DNA of 64,000 bases, from the NCBI RefSeq assembly GCF_030652235.1, contig NZ_JAUSBA010000034.1, positions 1-64,000 on the forward strand. Reading direction: 5' to 3'. This document shows positions 34,443 to 43,634 of this stretch, in pieces (position 1 is the stretch's first letter; each line of letters opens with the position of its first letter). This DNA comes from Cypionkella sp. (GTDB taxonomy: Bacteria > Pseudomonadota > Alphaproteobacteria > Rhodobacterales > Rhodobacteraceae). Made by a program: the position numbers and the translations under genes. The notes under the pieces are model-generated. The model searched no databases and was not told where the DNA came from. It saw only the letters and a program-made list of their open reading frames with translations.

Positions 34443-35513
34443 ATGGCCGATTTCGACACGCAAATCAAGGAAAGCCAGGCACAGGTTGCGGCTGCGCAGG
34501 CGAAAATTTCCGCGATCACGGGGCGGATCGAAGACGCGCGCGGCAAACTGGATGCCGGCACCTCGATTGATATCGAAAACGCCTCGCTGGAGGATGTGCA
34601 TAAGCACACCGACCTGATGAACGCCAATATCGCCGAACTGATCATGGGACTTGATGACGTGACGGCGGGCTTCTCGAAAGACTTCGACGAGATGCGCTCG
34701 AAGACCGGGATGGAAAGTTTCATCGGCATGTTTTCCAACGCCAAATCAGAGTCGATGCGGCAGGAACGGATGCGCACGGCCTCGATTGACAGCAAGTTGC
34801 AGGATTTGATTGGTAAATCAGACATCATCGTGCGGTTGTTGCAGGGCCAGCTCGATATGCTGAACGGCCAAAAAACGACGGTCGAGGCCAACCTTGGCGC
34901 CACGCTGACGGAACGTGAAACGACGGTGATGGCGCTGGAAGCCGTGCGCGCCGAAGTTGGCGGCATGGACCCGAAGATCATCGAACTGGAAAACAAGATC
35001 TCGGTTGAGCAGGACGCGGGTGCGCGCACCAAGCTGGAGACTGAATTGGCTGGACTGAACGGGCGTTACAACGCGCTGGTGCAGGACGAGCAGGTGCAAC
35101 TGGCGAAAAGCCAGACGCTGGAGCGCTATATCGAAAAAGGTAAAACTTGGGTCGATAGTTTGACCAATCAGGCCGCCACGCAGTTGGTTTTGATCAATAA
35201 GTTGCAAACGGACACCAAGCAGCGGGTGGTTTTGTATGACGCTTTGTCGGCCAGCTTGAAGACCGCACAGCAGCAGGATGTCGCCCACCGCATTAATGAG
35301 ATCGGCGTGAAAACCGACCAAGAGGCGCAGGTGGCGATGGCCGCGATCGGCGCTGCGACCAATCAAAAAATGGGTGATATGCTGGAGGCTCACGAGGGTC
35401 ACATGATCTTCGCGCGTGAGGTGTTGGAGCAAAAGGCCAAGGCTGACGAGCGCTTTGCGCGACGGTTTGCCAAGATCGTCGAGAAGCACGACAAGAACGC
35501 GTATGGGGAATAA
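34443..35513 (+). CDS. Coiled-coil protein, first gene of a six-gene AAA ATPase operon
   Basis: A 356-residue soluble protein made almost wholly of long amphipathic helices (AQVAAAQAKISAITGRIEDA, MALEAVRAEVGGMDPKIIEL). It has no signal peptide or membrane helix. A central part (SIDSKLQDLIGKSDIIVRLL) and the helical layout recall TelA-type toxic-anion-resistance proteins, but I cannot establish homology. GGAGG precedes the ATG. The next gene starts three bases after its stop. As a helical scaffold or substrate adaptor it may feed the AAA ATPase two genes on; that is inference from position only. Confidence 0.75.
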   Translation: MADFDTQIKESQAQVAAAQAKISAITGRIEDARGKLDAGTSIDIENASLEDVHKHTDLMNANIAELIMGLDDVTAGFSKDFDEMRSKTGMESFIGMFSNAKSESMRQERMRTASIDSKLQDLIGKSDIIVRLLQGQLDMLNGQKTTVEANLGATLTERETTVMALEAVRAEVGGMDPKIIELENKISVEQDAGARTKLETELAGLNGRYNALVQDEQVQLAKSQTLERYIEKGKTWVDSLTNQAATQLVLINKLQTDTKQRVVLYDALSASLKTAQQQDVAHRINEIGVKTDQEAQVAMAAIGAATNQKMGDMLEAHEGHMIFAREVLEQKAKADERFARRFAKIVEKHDKNAYGE

Positions 35514-35516
35514 GCT

Positions 35517-36650
35517 GTGGCCGAAACGGTCAAAGATCAGCTGACGACTGACCATCAGGAACTCTACGACACGCTCACCGCGCGGCGGTATTTTGCCAAG
35601 TTTGAGCGGATTACCCGCCATCTGATTCGGGTCGCGGGTGAGGTCGAGGCCGAGGGGCGTCTGACCCGCACCGAGGCGCGGATTTTGGGGCGGTATTTGT
35701 CGGCGCTGACCGGCACCTTCAAGGCGCTGAATTACAAATACCTGATGACCGGAAGGGCGGACGGCTCGCCGCGGCTGACCTTTGATCGTCACGACTCGGG
35801 CTTTCCGGTGGCGCAAGAGTTGATGATGATGGCGCTGGATGCCGCACAGGTGCAAAAACACTTGGGCGGGATGGCGTCGGAAACCGAGCTGAAAGACCGC
35901 ATGGTGCGCCAACTCGTGCGCGAGCTGACAGTGCCGATCCAGTTGCAATTCGCGCTAAGTCAGCGGCTTTACTACGAATCCCTGGCCACCGGTTGCATCT
36001 TCTGGTCGCGCAACGACCCTGATTGCCAGTGGATCGAAGATGTCCGCCGCGACGGCGCCGAACGCAAGCATTTCCTGCTGCACTGGGCGGTCTATGACAC
36101 CCAAGCCAACCTGCCCGTGGTTTATCTTATGGATGTCGAAGACAGCGGCAAGAAACCGCTTCCGACTGATGATCGCCGGTGGCCGATGGCGCAGGCACAT
36201 CTGATGGCGCAATCGGCGATGGGGTTGAAATTGCTGACCATCGCGCAGGGGTTTGACAAGGATTTCGCGGGCTTGCACCCCAAACGCCTGCGCCGCATCA
36301 CGCTTGGCCCGATGCACAGCCATGACTTCACCCTGCAATCCGGACCGATTGCGCAAGTACTGGCCGATGCCAACGCGCCGGATGGCGATGATTGGGCGCT
36401 GGTCTGGACGGTGGAGGACCTGATCTCTGACCGCGAGGAGGAGGTCAAAGACGGTTGGTTCTCCAGCGCCGAGCGTCAGGTTTTCAAGCTGGACCCGATC
36501 GCCAGCGACAGCGGGGCGACGCGGATCGAACGCATGGTGATCTTGCCCGAGCGCCCCTATCAAGTTCTCGCCGATCTGAACCCACCGGGCTTTCGCGATG
36601 TGCGGAAATTTGTGGTGGGCGCGGGTGATCGCATTATGCCCGCGCGATGA
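35517..36650 (+). CDS. Uncharacterised 377-residue protein of the AAA operon
   Basis: I do not recognise this protein. The N-terminal 130 residues are helical (LYDTLTARRYFAKFERITRH, LGRYLSALTGTFKALNYKYL). The rest looks mixed alpha/beta, with HFLLHWAVYDTQANLPVVYL, ITLGPMHSHDFTLQSGP and DWALVWTVEDLISDREEEVK. There is no signal peptide, membrane helix or known catalytic motif. It starts three bases after the coiled-coil gene and is followed after 42 bases by the ATPase, so it is very probably part of the same complex or process. Confidence 0.75.
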   Translation: MAETVKDQLTTDHQELYDTLTARRYFAKFERITRHLIRVAGEVEAEGRLTRTEARILGRYLSALTGTFKALNYKYLMTGRADGSPRLTFDRHDSGFPVAQELMMMALDAAQVQKHLGGMASETELKDRMVRQLVRELTVPIQLQFALSQRLYYESLATGCIFWSRNDPDCQWIEDVRRDGAERKHFLLHWAVYDTQANLPVVYLMDVEDSGKKPLPTDDRRWPMAQAHLMAQSAMGLKLLTIAQGFDKDFAGLHPKRLRRITLGPMHSHDFTLQSGPIAQVLADANAPDGDDWALVWTVEDLISDREEEVKDGWFSSAERQVFKLDPIASDSGATRIERMVILPERPYQVLADLNPPGFRDVRKFVVGAGDRIMPAR

Positions 36651-36692
36651 AGCCATGCGTAAGTGTTTGAATAAATAGGAATTGGAGACAGC

Positions 36693-38621
36693 ATGACCGA
36701 TGCGCGCGATACGATGGAACTGCGGGAAGAAACCATCCGCGCGCAATATGATGCGGCGCTGGCCCTGTTGACGGGTTTCGATCACGCTCCGCGCCTGGCC
36801 AAGGCGACGGCTGAGGTGAAAACCGAACGCTCTCCCGGCATCGGCACGCGCCCCATGTTCCGCTCCACCACCCCCGGTCTGATGACGCGCAGCACCGCCC
36901 GTCCCGGGGGCGTTCGGCTGCTGGAGCGGGTGGAAGGTTTGGGCGATGGTCTGGTCTCGCCGGTGCAAGCCGCAGCCCTGCATGGCTTGCGGCGGGGTCT
37001 TGCGATTGCGCTGGCGATGGCAGAAACTTTCGCGGCGCAATCCGGGCTGGCCGAGTTGAAAAAAGCCAATCTTGAGGGTCGTCTGCCTGAAGGCAAGCGC
37101 GTCGAGTTTACCGAATTGTTGGCCGCTGAGGCGCTGGCGACACTGTACACCTTTGCCAATGCAACGGCATTTTTGCTCGCTTCATCAATGGGTTCAACGA
37201 CAGTGGAGGTTGGCGCAGTCGAGGAAATCTTGACCGACAACGCCCCCTTGGCCCTGCAAGGCGTGTTGTGGGAGTTGGATCAGGACGTAGCCCTTCTCGC
37301 CAGTGATGAACCCCGTCTGATCGCAGTAATTGGCGCGTTCTGCGAGGCACTGATGCAACGCGTTGCCCTGCGCGCCGAAGCGGCACCCCGTTTGCAGGCG
37401 TTTACCAGCGGCGCTTGGCGCGTTGAGGCGGATGCGTTGTCGATTGCCGGGTTCAAGCCCGCGCGCGCGGCCAAAGGCAGCGCTTTGACAATGCAATTCA
37501 AGAAACCCTCGGAAGTGGTCGGCAATCACATCGCTAAATATCAAAGCCTTCGGTTGGCTAAAATGTTGATGGCCTATGACTTTGAACGCAAACTCAATCC
37601 CTTTGCCGAGTTAGGTGGCTTTATCTTTACCTTCATGGGCGATGGTAAACCCGGCACGGGAAAAACCACGCTGATCCAAATGATGGCTGGATTGCTGAAT
37701 GACTATTGCAAGACCGCAGGCTATCCATTTCGCTATCAAAACTTCTCAATCGACCAGATCGACTCGTATCAGGGGAAATCCGGCCAAAATGCGAAAGCGT
37801 TTATTGATAACGTGTTGGATCCCGACGTGATTGCGTTTGGCACCATCGATGACATTGATCAGGTCGCCGGGAAGCGTGGCGATCGCCAATCTTCGGCAGG
37901 TCAGCAGGAAGTAACGGCGGTATTCATGGGCGCTTTTGCTGGGGCCAATACTGTGGTGCGCGGAAATTGTACTTTCGGGATGTTCTCGAATTACCCCGAG
38001 AATGTCGATGATGCCTTGCGGCAACGCGCAGGCGCGCGCTTTCTGGTCGACGGACCGCAAAGCCGTGAGGATTATATCGACATCCTTTCGTTGCTGCTGG
38101 GTAAAAACCACGCGATTCCAGTCGGTAGCCACGCTCTGTTCGCTGCCCAAGAGATCAAACGCGCTGTCACGGCCAGTTTTGAGGGTTATTCCAAGCCGCA
38201 TGAAGACGGTTTGCTAAAGGTCTGGGATAGGGTTCAGCGTGATATAGGCTCTTTGGATACTTTGACAAAACTCGGGACCTACCTAAAAGCAATTCAGCAA
38301 GCCGATGACCGCTTTACCGGTCGCGCGATCAAGAACATCACCGATGCGGTGAAGGTGCGCGCGATGGATTTTGAATTGCCGGATGAATGGATGGAGAACC
38401 CCGATCTGTTCCTGTTCAAACCCTATGACGAAAAACTGATGATGATTAAGGGGCTGACGACGTCGATTACTGTTGAAATGGTGATCCAAGAAATCAACCG
38501 CTACGCTGATAGCGAATTCCGCTATGCCGATAAATCTGATGAAATTGCGATTGAGGGCATTGTGCGCGATTTCAAGCGGCAGGAAGAAGCCAAGCGGCGA
38601 TATCTGGAGGGAAAGGCGTAA
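36693..38621 (+). CDS. Classical AAA ATPase with an N-terminal helical domain
   Basis: A 642-residue ATPase. Residues 1-260 are a helical/Ala-rich N domain of unknown type. The AAA module follows: Walker A GDGKPGTGKTT (316-326), a pore-loop-like segment DSYQGKSGQN (Tyr about 359) and Walker B AFGTIDDIDQVAGKRGD (386-389). Sensor 1 is in MFSNYPENVDD (Asn about 433), and arginine-finger candidates are in ALRQRAGARF. The second acidic residue of Walker B is Asp instead of the usual Glu (DDID for DEID), which may slow hydrolysis. The layout is that of remodelling ATPases acting on protein substrates through a ring pore. GGAG precedes the ATG; the next gene starts immediately after the stop. Confidence 0.85.
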   Translation: MTDARDTMELREETIRAQYDAALALLTGFDHAPRLAKATAEVKTERSPGIGTRPMFRSTTPGLMTRSTARPGGVRLLERVEGLGDGLVSPVQAAALHGLRRGLAIALAMAETFAAQSGLAELKKANLEGRLPEGKRVEFTELLAAEALATLYTFANATAFLLASSMGSTTVEVGAVEEILTDNAPLALQGVLWELDQDVALLASDEPRLIAVIGAFCEALMQRVALRAEAAPRLQAFTSGAWRVEADALSIAGFKPARAAKGSALTMQFKKPSEVVGNHIAKYQSLRLAKMLMAYDFERKLNPFAELGGFIFTFMGDGKPGTGKTTLIQMMAGLLNDYCKTAGYPFRYQNFSIDQIDSYQGKSGQNAKAFIDNVLDPDVIAFGTIDDIDQVAGKRGDRQSSAGQQEVTAVFMGAFAGANTVVRGNCTFGMFSNYPENVDDALRQRAGARFLVDGPQSREDYIDILSLLLGKNHAIPVGSHALFAAQEIKRAVTASFEGYSKPHEDGLLKVWDRVQRDIGSLDTLTKLGTYLKAIQQADDRFTGRAIKNITDAVKVRAMDFELPDEWMENPDLFLFKPYDEKLMMIKGLTTSITVEMVIQEINRYADSEFRYADKSDEIAIEGIVRDFKRQEEAKRRYLEGKA

Positions 38622-39998
38622 ATGAAGCGCCTGATCGAAAAAGGCCTGATGTTTGGCAATCTGATTGAGGTTTCGTCCCCTCAGCTCGTTGAGCGTTACA
38701 ACCGCGCGCTTAAACACCTAACCGGCAAACAAACAACGCTCAAGGATTTTCACATCGACATCTCGGGGTATTCCCCCGAAATTGGTGATGAATTGGGCGA
38801 CGATCTTTATCTGAACCGGAATGGTTGCAATCGACAGTTCATCCTGCTGACCACCAGTCAAAAATCCGCGCCCCTGCTAAACATGAAATTTTCGACCTCG
38901 CGTGGGATTTTGCAGCAGTTTATCGAGGCCAATGAGGCACAGCTTTTCGCCCTCACCGCGCGGGATGCGGTGGCTGGCGAGTTGCAAAACTCTGTCTACG
39001 AAATTGCGAACCCTGCGAAACTGTTGGAAATTCGACAGATCACGGTCGAGGCCGACACAATTGGTGGCCATGTCGCCGATGCCAGCAAACTTGCCAAACT
39101 GATCGACCGTTTCCGGCAGGAACCCGATGGCTGGCGCGATGATCTGCTGATGGCTGAGATGATCGAACTGGCAACAAAGACCGGCGATGTGACCCGTGTG
39201 CCGATCAATCTACCCGCCATGACATTTCAGCAGCCGAGTTTCTGGACCAGCCATTTCGGCGGGCTCTATGTGTTTCGTGACGTAAAGTTTCCAGGAGTGG
39301 TCAGCACGATGCCACGTCAAAGCCTTGGAAAGATGCCGATTTCTTCAGTGATGGACCTAACCCAGCGCAATGCGATAGCCGAGTGGTTGGAGCGCAATGG
39401 ACTGGTGGAGCCCATCGTGCAGGCGCGTGGGATGGATGCGGCGGGGGTGCTGCGGCAGAAGATGGACTTTGTTTTGGTTGATGCGGCAGAGTCGTTGAGC
39501 CTTGAAATTGGTGATGCGCGCCGCACGGATTTGCGCAAGATTGCCTACCGTTTGGGCGATGCTTTGCCCGAGGAATTCTTGGGTTTGGCGCAGCTTTTGC
39601 GTTGGGTAGAAGGCGCGGGCGATTGGCCGCGAATCACTTCGGAACACAAGGCCTATTTCTACACGCTGCGGGCGTCGGCCGGGGTTGAGCGAGACTTGGT
39701 TAACATGCTGCTGTCAGAATTAGCGCCAATGGATGTGCGGCAGATGTTCATTGTGCATAAGGAATTGTTCTACGCGCAATATGCCACGTGGTCGGATCGC
39801 AAGCGCCAGTATGTCGCGGATTTTCTTGAGCGCGAGTATAAGGTCGACGCACAGGGCGCGCGCGCGGCGTTGTTTGGGCCCGAGCCGTCGATGGACAATC
39901 GGCATCGCCCCGAGCCGAAGCCTGCGCGCGATCTCGGCGCGGTGGTTGGGCCTTGGGGTGCTGTTACGAGGGGCGCAGGTTTGGGGAGGCGAACATGA
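38622..39998 (+). CDS. Uncharacterised 458-residue protein of the AAA operon (DUF6638-like)
   Basis: It begins MKRLIEKGLMFGNLIEVSSP and carries distinctive blocks: DFHIDISGYSPEIGDELGDD, LLNMKFSTSRGILQQFIEAN and WTSHFGGLYVFRD. ARGMDAAGVLRQKMDF and PMDVRQMFIVHKELFY follow. From memory this resembles the Rhodobacteraceae-enriched family DUF6638, which I could not check. No signal peptide or membrane helix is visible, and the last 30 residues are basic and Pro-rich. It directly follows the ATPase stop and overlaps the next gene by four bases, so it is tightly tied to the ATPase. Confidence 0.75.
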   Translation: MKRLIEKGLMFGNLIEVSSPQLVERYNRALKHLTGKQTTLKDFHIDISGYSPEIGDELGDDLYLNRNGCNRQFILLTTSQKSAPLLNMKFSTSRGILQQFIEANEAQLFALTARDAVAGELQNSVYEIANPAKLLEIRQITVEADTIGGHVADASKLAKLIDRFRQEPDGWRDDLLMAEMIELATKTGDVTRVPINLPAMTFQQPSFWTSHFGGLYVFRDVKFPGVVSTMPRQSLGKMPISSVMDLTQRNAIAEWLERNGLVEPIVQARGMDAAGVLRQKMDFVLVDAAESLSLEIGDARRTDLRKIAYRLGDALPEEFLGLAQLLRWVEGAGDWPRITSEHKAYFYTLRASAGVERDLVNMLLSELAPMDVRQMFIVHKELFYAQYATWSDRKRQYVADFLEREYKVDAQGARAALFGPEPSMDNRHRPEPKPARDLGAVVGPWGAVTRGAGLGRRT

Positions 39999-40261
39999 TT
40001 GGCATCTTGCGGGCAGCGGTTCTGGGATTCGTCCTTTTATCCGTGGTTTACGTACTGGTTTCGATTTATTCCCGCTCGGAACGCCGCGAAAAGTTGGAAA
40101 AGAAATTCGACGCCGGAGGTGTCGAGGGCGACCGTGATGCCTATATCGAAATGGGGATGCAGGCCTATAAAAAGAGTCTGCGGCATCGGCTGTTGTGGTT
40201 GGTTTACATCATCCCTGCGGTGGTGGTCAGCGCAATCGTATACTTTGTTAACTATCAGTAA
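39995..40261 (+). CDS. Small two-helix membrane protein of the AAA operon
   Basis: An 88-residue protein. One helix (ILRAAVLGFVLLSVVYVLVS) is followed by a charged middle with GVEGDRDAYIEMGMQAYKK, then a second helix (LLWLVYIIPAVVVSAIVYFV). The loop is probably cytoplasmic because of its basic flanks. It overlaps the previous stop (ATGA) and has GGGGAGG upstream. It could anchor the soluble proteins of the operon to the inner membrane. Confidence 0.78.
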   Translation: MIGILRAAVLGFVLLSVVYVLVSIYSRSERREKLEKKFDAGGVEGDRDAYIEMGMQAYKKSLRHRLLWLVYIIPAVVVSAIVYFVNYQ

Positions 40262-40273
40262 GGAGCGACCAGA

Positions 40274-40948
40274 ATGTGGACCTATGTGAAGTGGAGCTTC
40301 CGGATTCTGGTTGTGCTCGTGGTGGGCGGCTTTCTGCACTACACGCTGCCGCATCATGATATTGTCAGGATCACAAATACTTACAACCGCCTGACCACGG
40401 TAGGTTCGGAAAACTCTTGGGCCTATGCCTCACCCGATGTCGGTACCGGCGAAAGCACGGTGACGCGGGATATTCGCTTTATTGAGGCGGCATTTCCGGA
40501 TGGCGATGTGATAGTTTACCGCAACGAGGACACCGGCTGGATCTGGCCGCCCTATTTCAAATACGACAGTTCCAACCTGCAAGCCGAGGCGGGCAATCTG
40601 AAATCGCTGCAAAGCGCGCCGAAATGGGTATCGGTGACGCATTATGGCTGGCGGTTGGCTTGGCTGTCGATCTACCCGAATGCGGTTGCAGTAAAGGAAG
40701 TGGTCGGGCCGGACGTGCGGATTATCCCCTACGTGAACATCATCGTGCTGCTGGCTTTGGCGTTCGGGGTGTTCATGTTGCGCCGGATGTGGTTGCAGTT
40801 TTGGGAGCGGATGGTGGAGCCTGCAGTGGCCGAAGTCGGCGAAACTTGGGACGGAGTTGAGGCGCAGGCTGGCGCCGCGAAAGCGCGGGCAGGTGGGGTC
40901 GTAGGCCGGATCGGGGCATGGCTTAGAACTTGGCGCAAAAAAAGCTGA
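40274..40948 (+). CDS. DUF1523 family membrane protein, last gene of the AAA operon
   Basis: A 224-residue protein with an N-terminal helix (ILVVLVVGGFLHYTLP), a periplasmic domain (IVRITNTYNRLTT, VYRNEDTGWIWPPYFKYDSS, VTHYGWRLAWLSIYPNA), a second helix near 160-178 and a basic cytoplasmic tail. HYTLPHHDIVRITNT and the NEDTGWIWPPYFKYD block are typical of DUF1523, a family of unknown function found mainly in this bacterial group. It lies 12 bases after the small membrane protein and closes the operon. Confidence 0.85.
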   Translation: MWTYVKWSFRILVVLVVGGFLHYTLPHHDIVRITNTYNRLTTVGSENSWAYASPDVGTGESTVTRDIRFIEAAFPDGDVIVYRNEDTGWIWPPYFKYDSSNLQAEAGNLKSLQSAPKWVSVTHYGWRLAWLSIYPNAVAVKEVVGPDVRIIPYVNIIVLLALAFGVFMLRRMWLQFWERMVEPAVAEVGETWDGVEAQAGAAKARAGGVVGRIGAWLRTWRKKS

Positions 40949-41038
40949 CAAATGGGCTAACCCACGGATTTTGCGTCTAAAAGACCGTGTATTTGCGTGC
41001 TTTATTCGTGCCTTTTGTACGAGTACAGCAGTGTTTTA

Positions 41039-41059
41039 GCGGGGCGATGAACGCCCCGC
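41039..41059. repeat. GC-rich inverted repeat between the AAA operon and pheT
   Basis: The arms gcggggcg (41039-41046) and cgccccgc (41052-41059) form a short hairpin between the stops of the two convergent transcripts. No strong T-run follows on either strand, so terminator function is only possible. Confidence 0.4.
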
Positions 41060-41069
41060 GCAATCTGGC

Positions 41070-43478
41070 TTAGCCGCGCAAGCTGCCGCCTGTCGCCTTG
41101 CTGACCTTTTCGATGATCTTGGCAGAAACGGCCTCGATATCTGCCTCAGTCAGTGTCTTGTCGCTTGGCTGCAGGCGCACCGTTAAAGCGATGCTCTTTT
41201 TACCCGTGCCCATTTGGGCCTCGGCCTTGTCTCCGGTGAACTGATCGAACAGCCGCACGCTTGCGATCAACACCTTATCGGCGCCGATGGCGGCGTTCAC
41301 GGCTGTCAAAGCCTCGACCTCCTTATCGACGACAAAGGCGAAATCGCGGTCCACCGCTTGCAGGTCAGACAAAGTCAGCGCTGGCTTGGTCGGGGTTTTC
41401 ACTTTGGGCATCGGCACGTTGGCAAGCAGAATAGTGAAGGCCACGGCGGGGCCCTTGACGCCCATTTCGGCCAGAACCTTGGGGTGAACCTCGCCAAAAC
41501 TTGCCATCATATTGGGGCCAAGGCCGATCACGCCGGAACGACCAGGGTGCCACCAGCTTGCCACCTTGCGGTTGATCTGGGTGCGGGCAGGCGCGCCGAT
41601 GGCGGCCAGGGCGGCCTCGACATCGGCTTTGGCGTCGAACACATCGACAGGACGGCGGCTGGTATGGGGATCACGGGGTGCGTTGAAGCCGATCAGCAGG
41701 GCCGTTGCTTGCAGATGCTGCTCGTCGGGTTCGCCACCTTGGAAGGCAGGGCCAACCTCGAACAAAGCCATATCCGCGAAACCGCGGGCTTGGTTGCGGC
41801 TGGCTGCACGCAACAGGCCCGGCAGCAGATCGGGGCGCAGATGCGACATTTCAGACGAGATTGGGTTATCGACTTTTACCGCATCCGCGCCGCCACCGAA
41901 CAGCGCAGCAGAGGCTTGGTCGATGAAGCTGTAGGTGACGCATTCGTTGTAGCCCAAGGCCGCGATGGTGCGGCGCACGGTGCGTTCGCGGGTTTGCAGC
42001 GGCGTCAGGATCGGGCGCGGCACGCCGGGAACGGCACGGGGCAGCGGCTTGCCTTGCAGTTTTGACAGCGAGGCAATGCGGGCGACTTCCTCGATCAGAT
42101 CAGCCTCACCCAACACATCGGGGCGCCAAGTGGGCGGGGTGGCCATATCGCCGTTCAGGGTAAAGCCGAGGGATTGCAGGGTCTTGCGCTGCTCGGCTTC
42201 GGGGATATCCATGCCAACAAGGCTGATCACCCGCGCGGGGTTCAGTTTATAGGCGCGAGTGGTGTCGATCGGAGCGCCGTCTTGAGCAATGTCGCTGGCC
42301 TCGCCGCCGCAGAGTTCAAGGATCATCTGTGTCGCCAAATCCAGCCCCGGCAAGGTGAAAGCCGGGTCCACGCCACGCTCAAACCGATAGCGGGCGTCCG
42401 AGTTGATCTTCAGCGCGCGACCGGTTGCGGCGATGGTGATCGGATCCCAATAGGCGGATTCGACGAACACATCGGTGGTGTCGGGGGTGCAGCCAGACGC
42501 CTCCCCCCCCATGACGCCTGCAAGGGATTCAACGCCCTGATCATCGGAAATCGCCATCTGGCCCGCGCGTAAAGCGTAGGTTTTGCCATCGAGCGCCGCG
42601 AACTGCTCCCCCCCTTCAGCGGCATGCACGCGCAGCTTACCGAGGACTTTGGCCGCGTCGAACACATGTAGCGGGCGGTTCAATCCGAAGGTGAAGTAGT
42701 TGGTGATATCGACCAAAGCCGAGATTGGGCGCAGGCCGATGGCTTTCAGACGGTTGGTCAGCCAATCCGGGGAAGGACCGTTGCTGACGCCGCGAATGGT
42801 ACGACCTGCAAAATGTGGGCAGCCTTTGGCTTTCAGTTCAGCGGAGATTTCCACCTGCACCGGGCTTGGGAAGCCGGCCTTGATCACTGGGATCAACAGT
42901 GGTTTCAGCGTGCCAAGTCCGCGCGCGGCCAGATCACGCGCAATGCCGCGCACACCCAGGGCGTCGGGGCGGTTGGGGGTGACTTTGACGTGGATCATTG
43001 GATCGGCCAGACCGGGGCGGTTGATCGCCAGCCAATCGGCAAATTTCTCGCCAACCTCTCCTGTCGGCAGCTCAATGATGCCGTTATGTTCATCCGACAA
43101 CTCTAGCTCGCGTTCGGATGCCATCATGCCATGCGATTCGACGCCACGGATTTTGCCAATTCCAAGCGTCACGTCGATTCCGGGGACATAGTCGCCGGGT
43201 TTGCACAAAACCACGGTGATGCCCGCACGGGCATTGGGCGCACCGCAGACGATCTGCTTTTCGCCCTCATCCGTCAGAACGCGGCAAACTTGCAGCTTGT
43301 CAGCATCGGGATGCTTTTCGGCATGCAGCACTTTTGCGATGGTAAAGGGCGCGAGTTTGGCCAGGGGGTTGATCACCTCCTCAACCTCAAGCCCCAGATC
43401 GGTAAGGGCGTAGAGGATGTCGTCCAACGACGACGAGGTCTCAATGTGATCTTTCAACCAAGACAGGGTGAATTTCAT
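41070..43478 (-). CDS. pheT: Phenylalanyl-tRNA synthetase beta subunit
   Basis: An 802-residue subunit of the alpha2-beta2 enzyme. The order is the B1 start (MKFTLSWLKDHIETSSSLDD), the EMAP-like tRNA-binding domain (KVLHAEKHPDADKLQVCRVL), the B3/B4 editing domain, B5 helices, the catalytic-like B7 region (VTYSFIDQASAALFGGG) and the C-terminal FDX-ACB domain (LQAVDRDFAFVVDKEVEA). The length is normal. It is separated from pheS by 309 bases that contain a small opposite-strand gene. Confidence 0.96.
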   Translation of the reverse strand: MKFTLSWLKDHIETSSSLDDILYALTDLGLEVEEVINPLAKLAPFTIAKVLHAEKHPDADKLQVCRVLTDEGEKQIVCGAPNARAGITVVLCKPGDYVPGIDVTLGIGKIRGVESHGMMASERELELSDEHNGIIELPTGEVGEKFADWLAINRPGLADPMIHVKVTPNRPDALGVRGIARDLAARGLGTLKPLLIPVIKAGFPSPVQVEISAELKAKGCPHFAGRTIRGVSNGPSPDWLTNRLKAIGLRPISALVDITNYFTFGLNRPLHVFDAAKVLGKLRVHAAEGGEQFAALDGKTYALRAGQMAISDDQGVESLAGVMGGEASGCTPDTTDVFVESAYWDPITIAATGRALKINSDARYRFERGVDPAFTLPGLDLATQMILELCGGEASDIAQDGAPIDTTRAYKLNPARVISLVGMDIPEAEQRKTLQSLGFTLNGDMATPPTWRPDVLGEADLIEEVARIASLSKLQGKPLPRAVPGVPRPILTPLQTRERTVRRTIAALGYNECVTYSFIDQASAALFGGGADAVKVDNPISSEMSHLRPDLLPGLLRAASRNQARGFADMALFEVGPAFQGGEPDEQHLQATALLIGFNAPRDPHTSRRPVDVFDAKADVEAALAAIGAPARTQINRKVASWWHPGRSGVIGLGPNMMASFGEVHPKVLAEMGVKGPAVAFTILLANVPMPKVKTPTKPALTLSDLQAVDRDFAFVVDKEVEALTAVNAAIGADKVLIASVRLFDQFTGDKAEAQMGTGKKSIALTVRLQPSDKTLTEADIEAVSAKIIEKVSKATGGSLRG

Positions 43479-43634
43479 GGCACGGCCCTTCGGGAATTGT
43501 CGCTTGCGGGATTAACGCATTGAGACGGAAAGGGGAAGCGGGCAGGGCAGGGTTTCCCCCGTGGAAACGGCTTGTCGCCAGATCAACGAGGCGATTGCCT
43601 TATTCTGTGGGCAAAGATCAGCTATACTGCTTGA

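Noticed and set aside
34818-37040. Two long minus-strand frames (376 and 361 residues)
   Set aside because: They are antisense to the first three genes of the AAA operon, rich in His/Arg/Gln as antisense translations usually are, and lack starts with ribosome sites.
41214-42065. 283-residue plus-strand frame
   Set aside because: It is antisense to pheT, an essential and well-matched gene.
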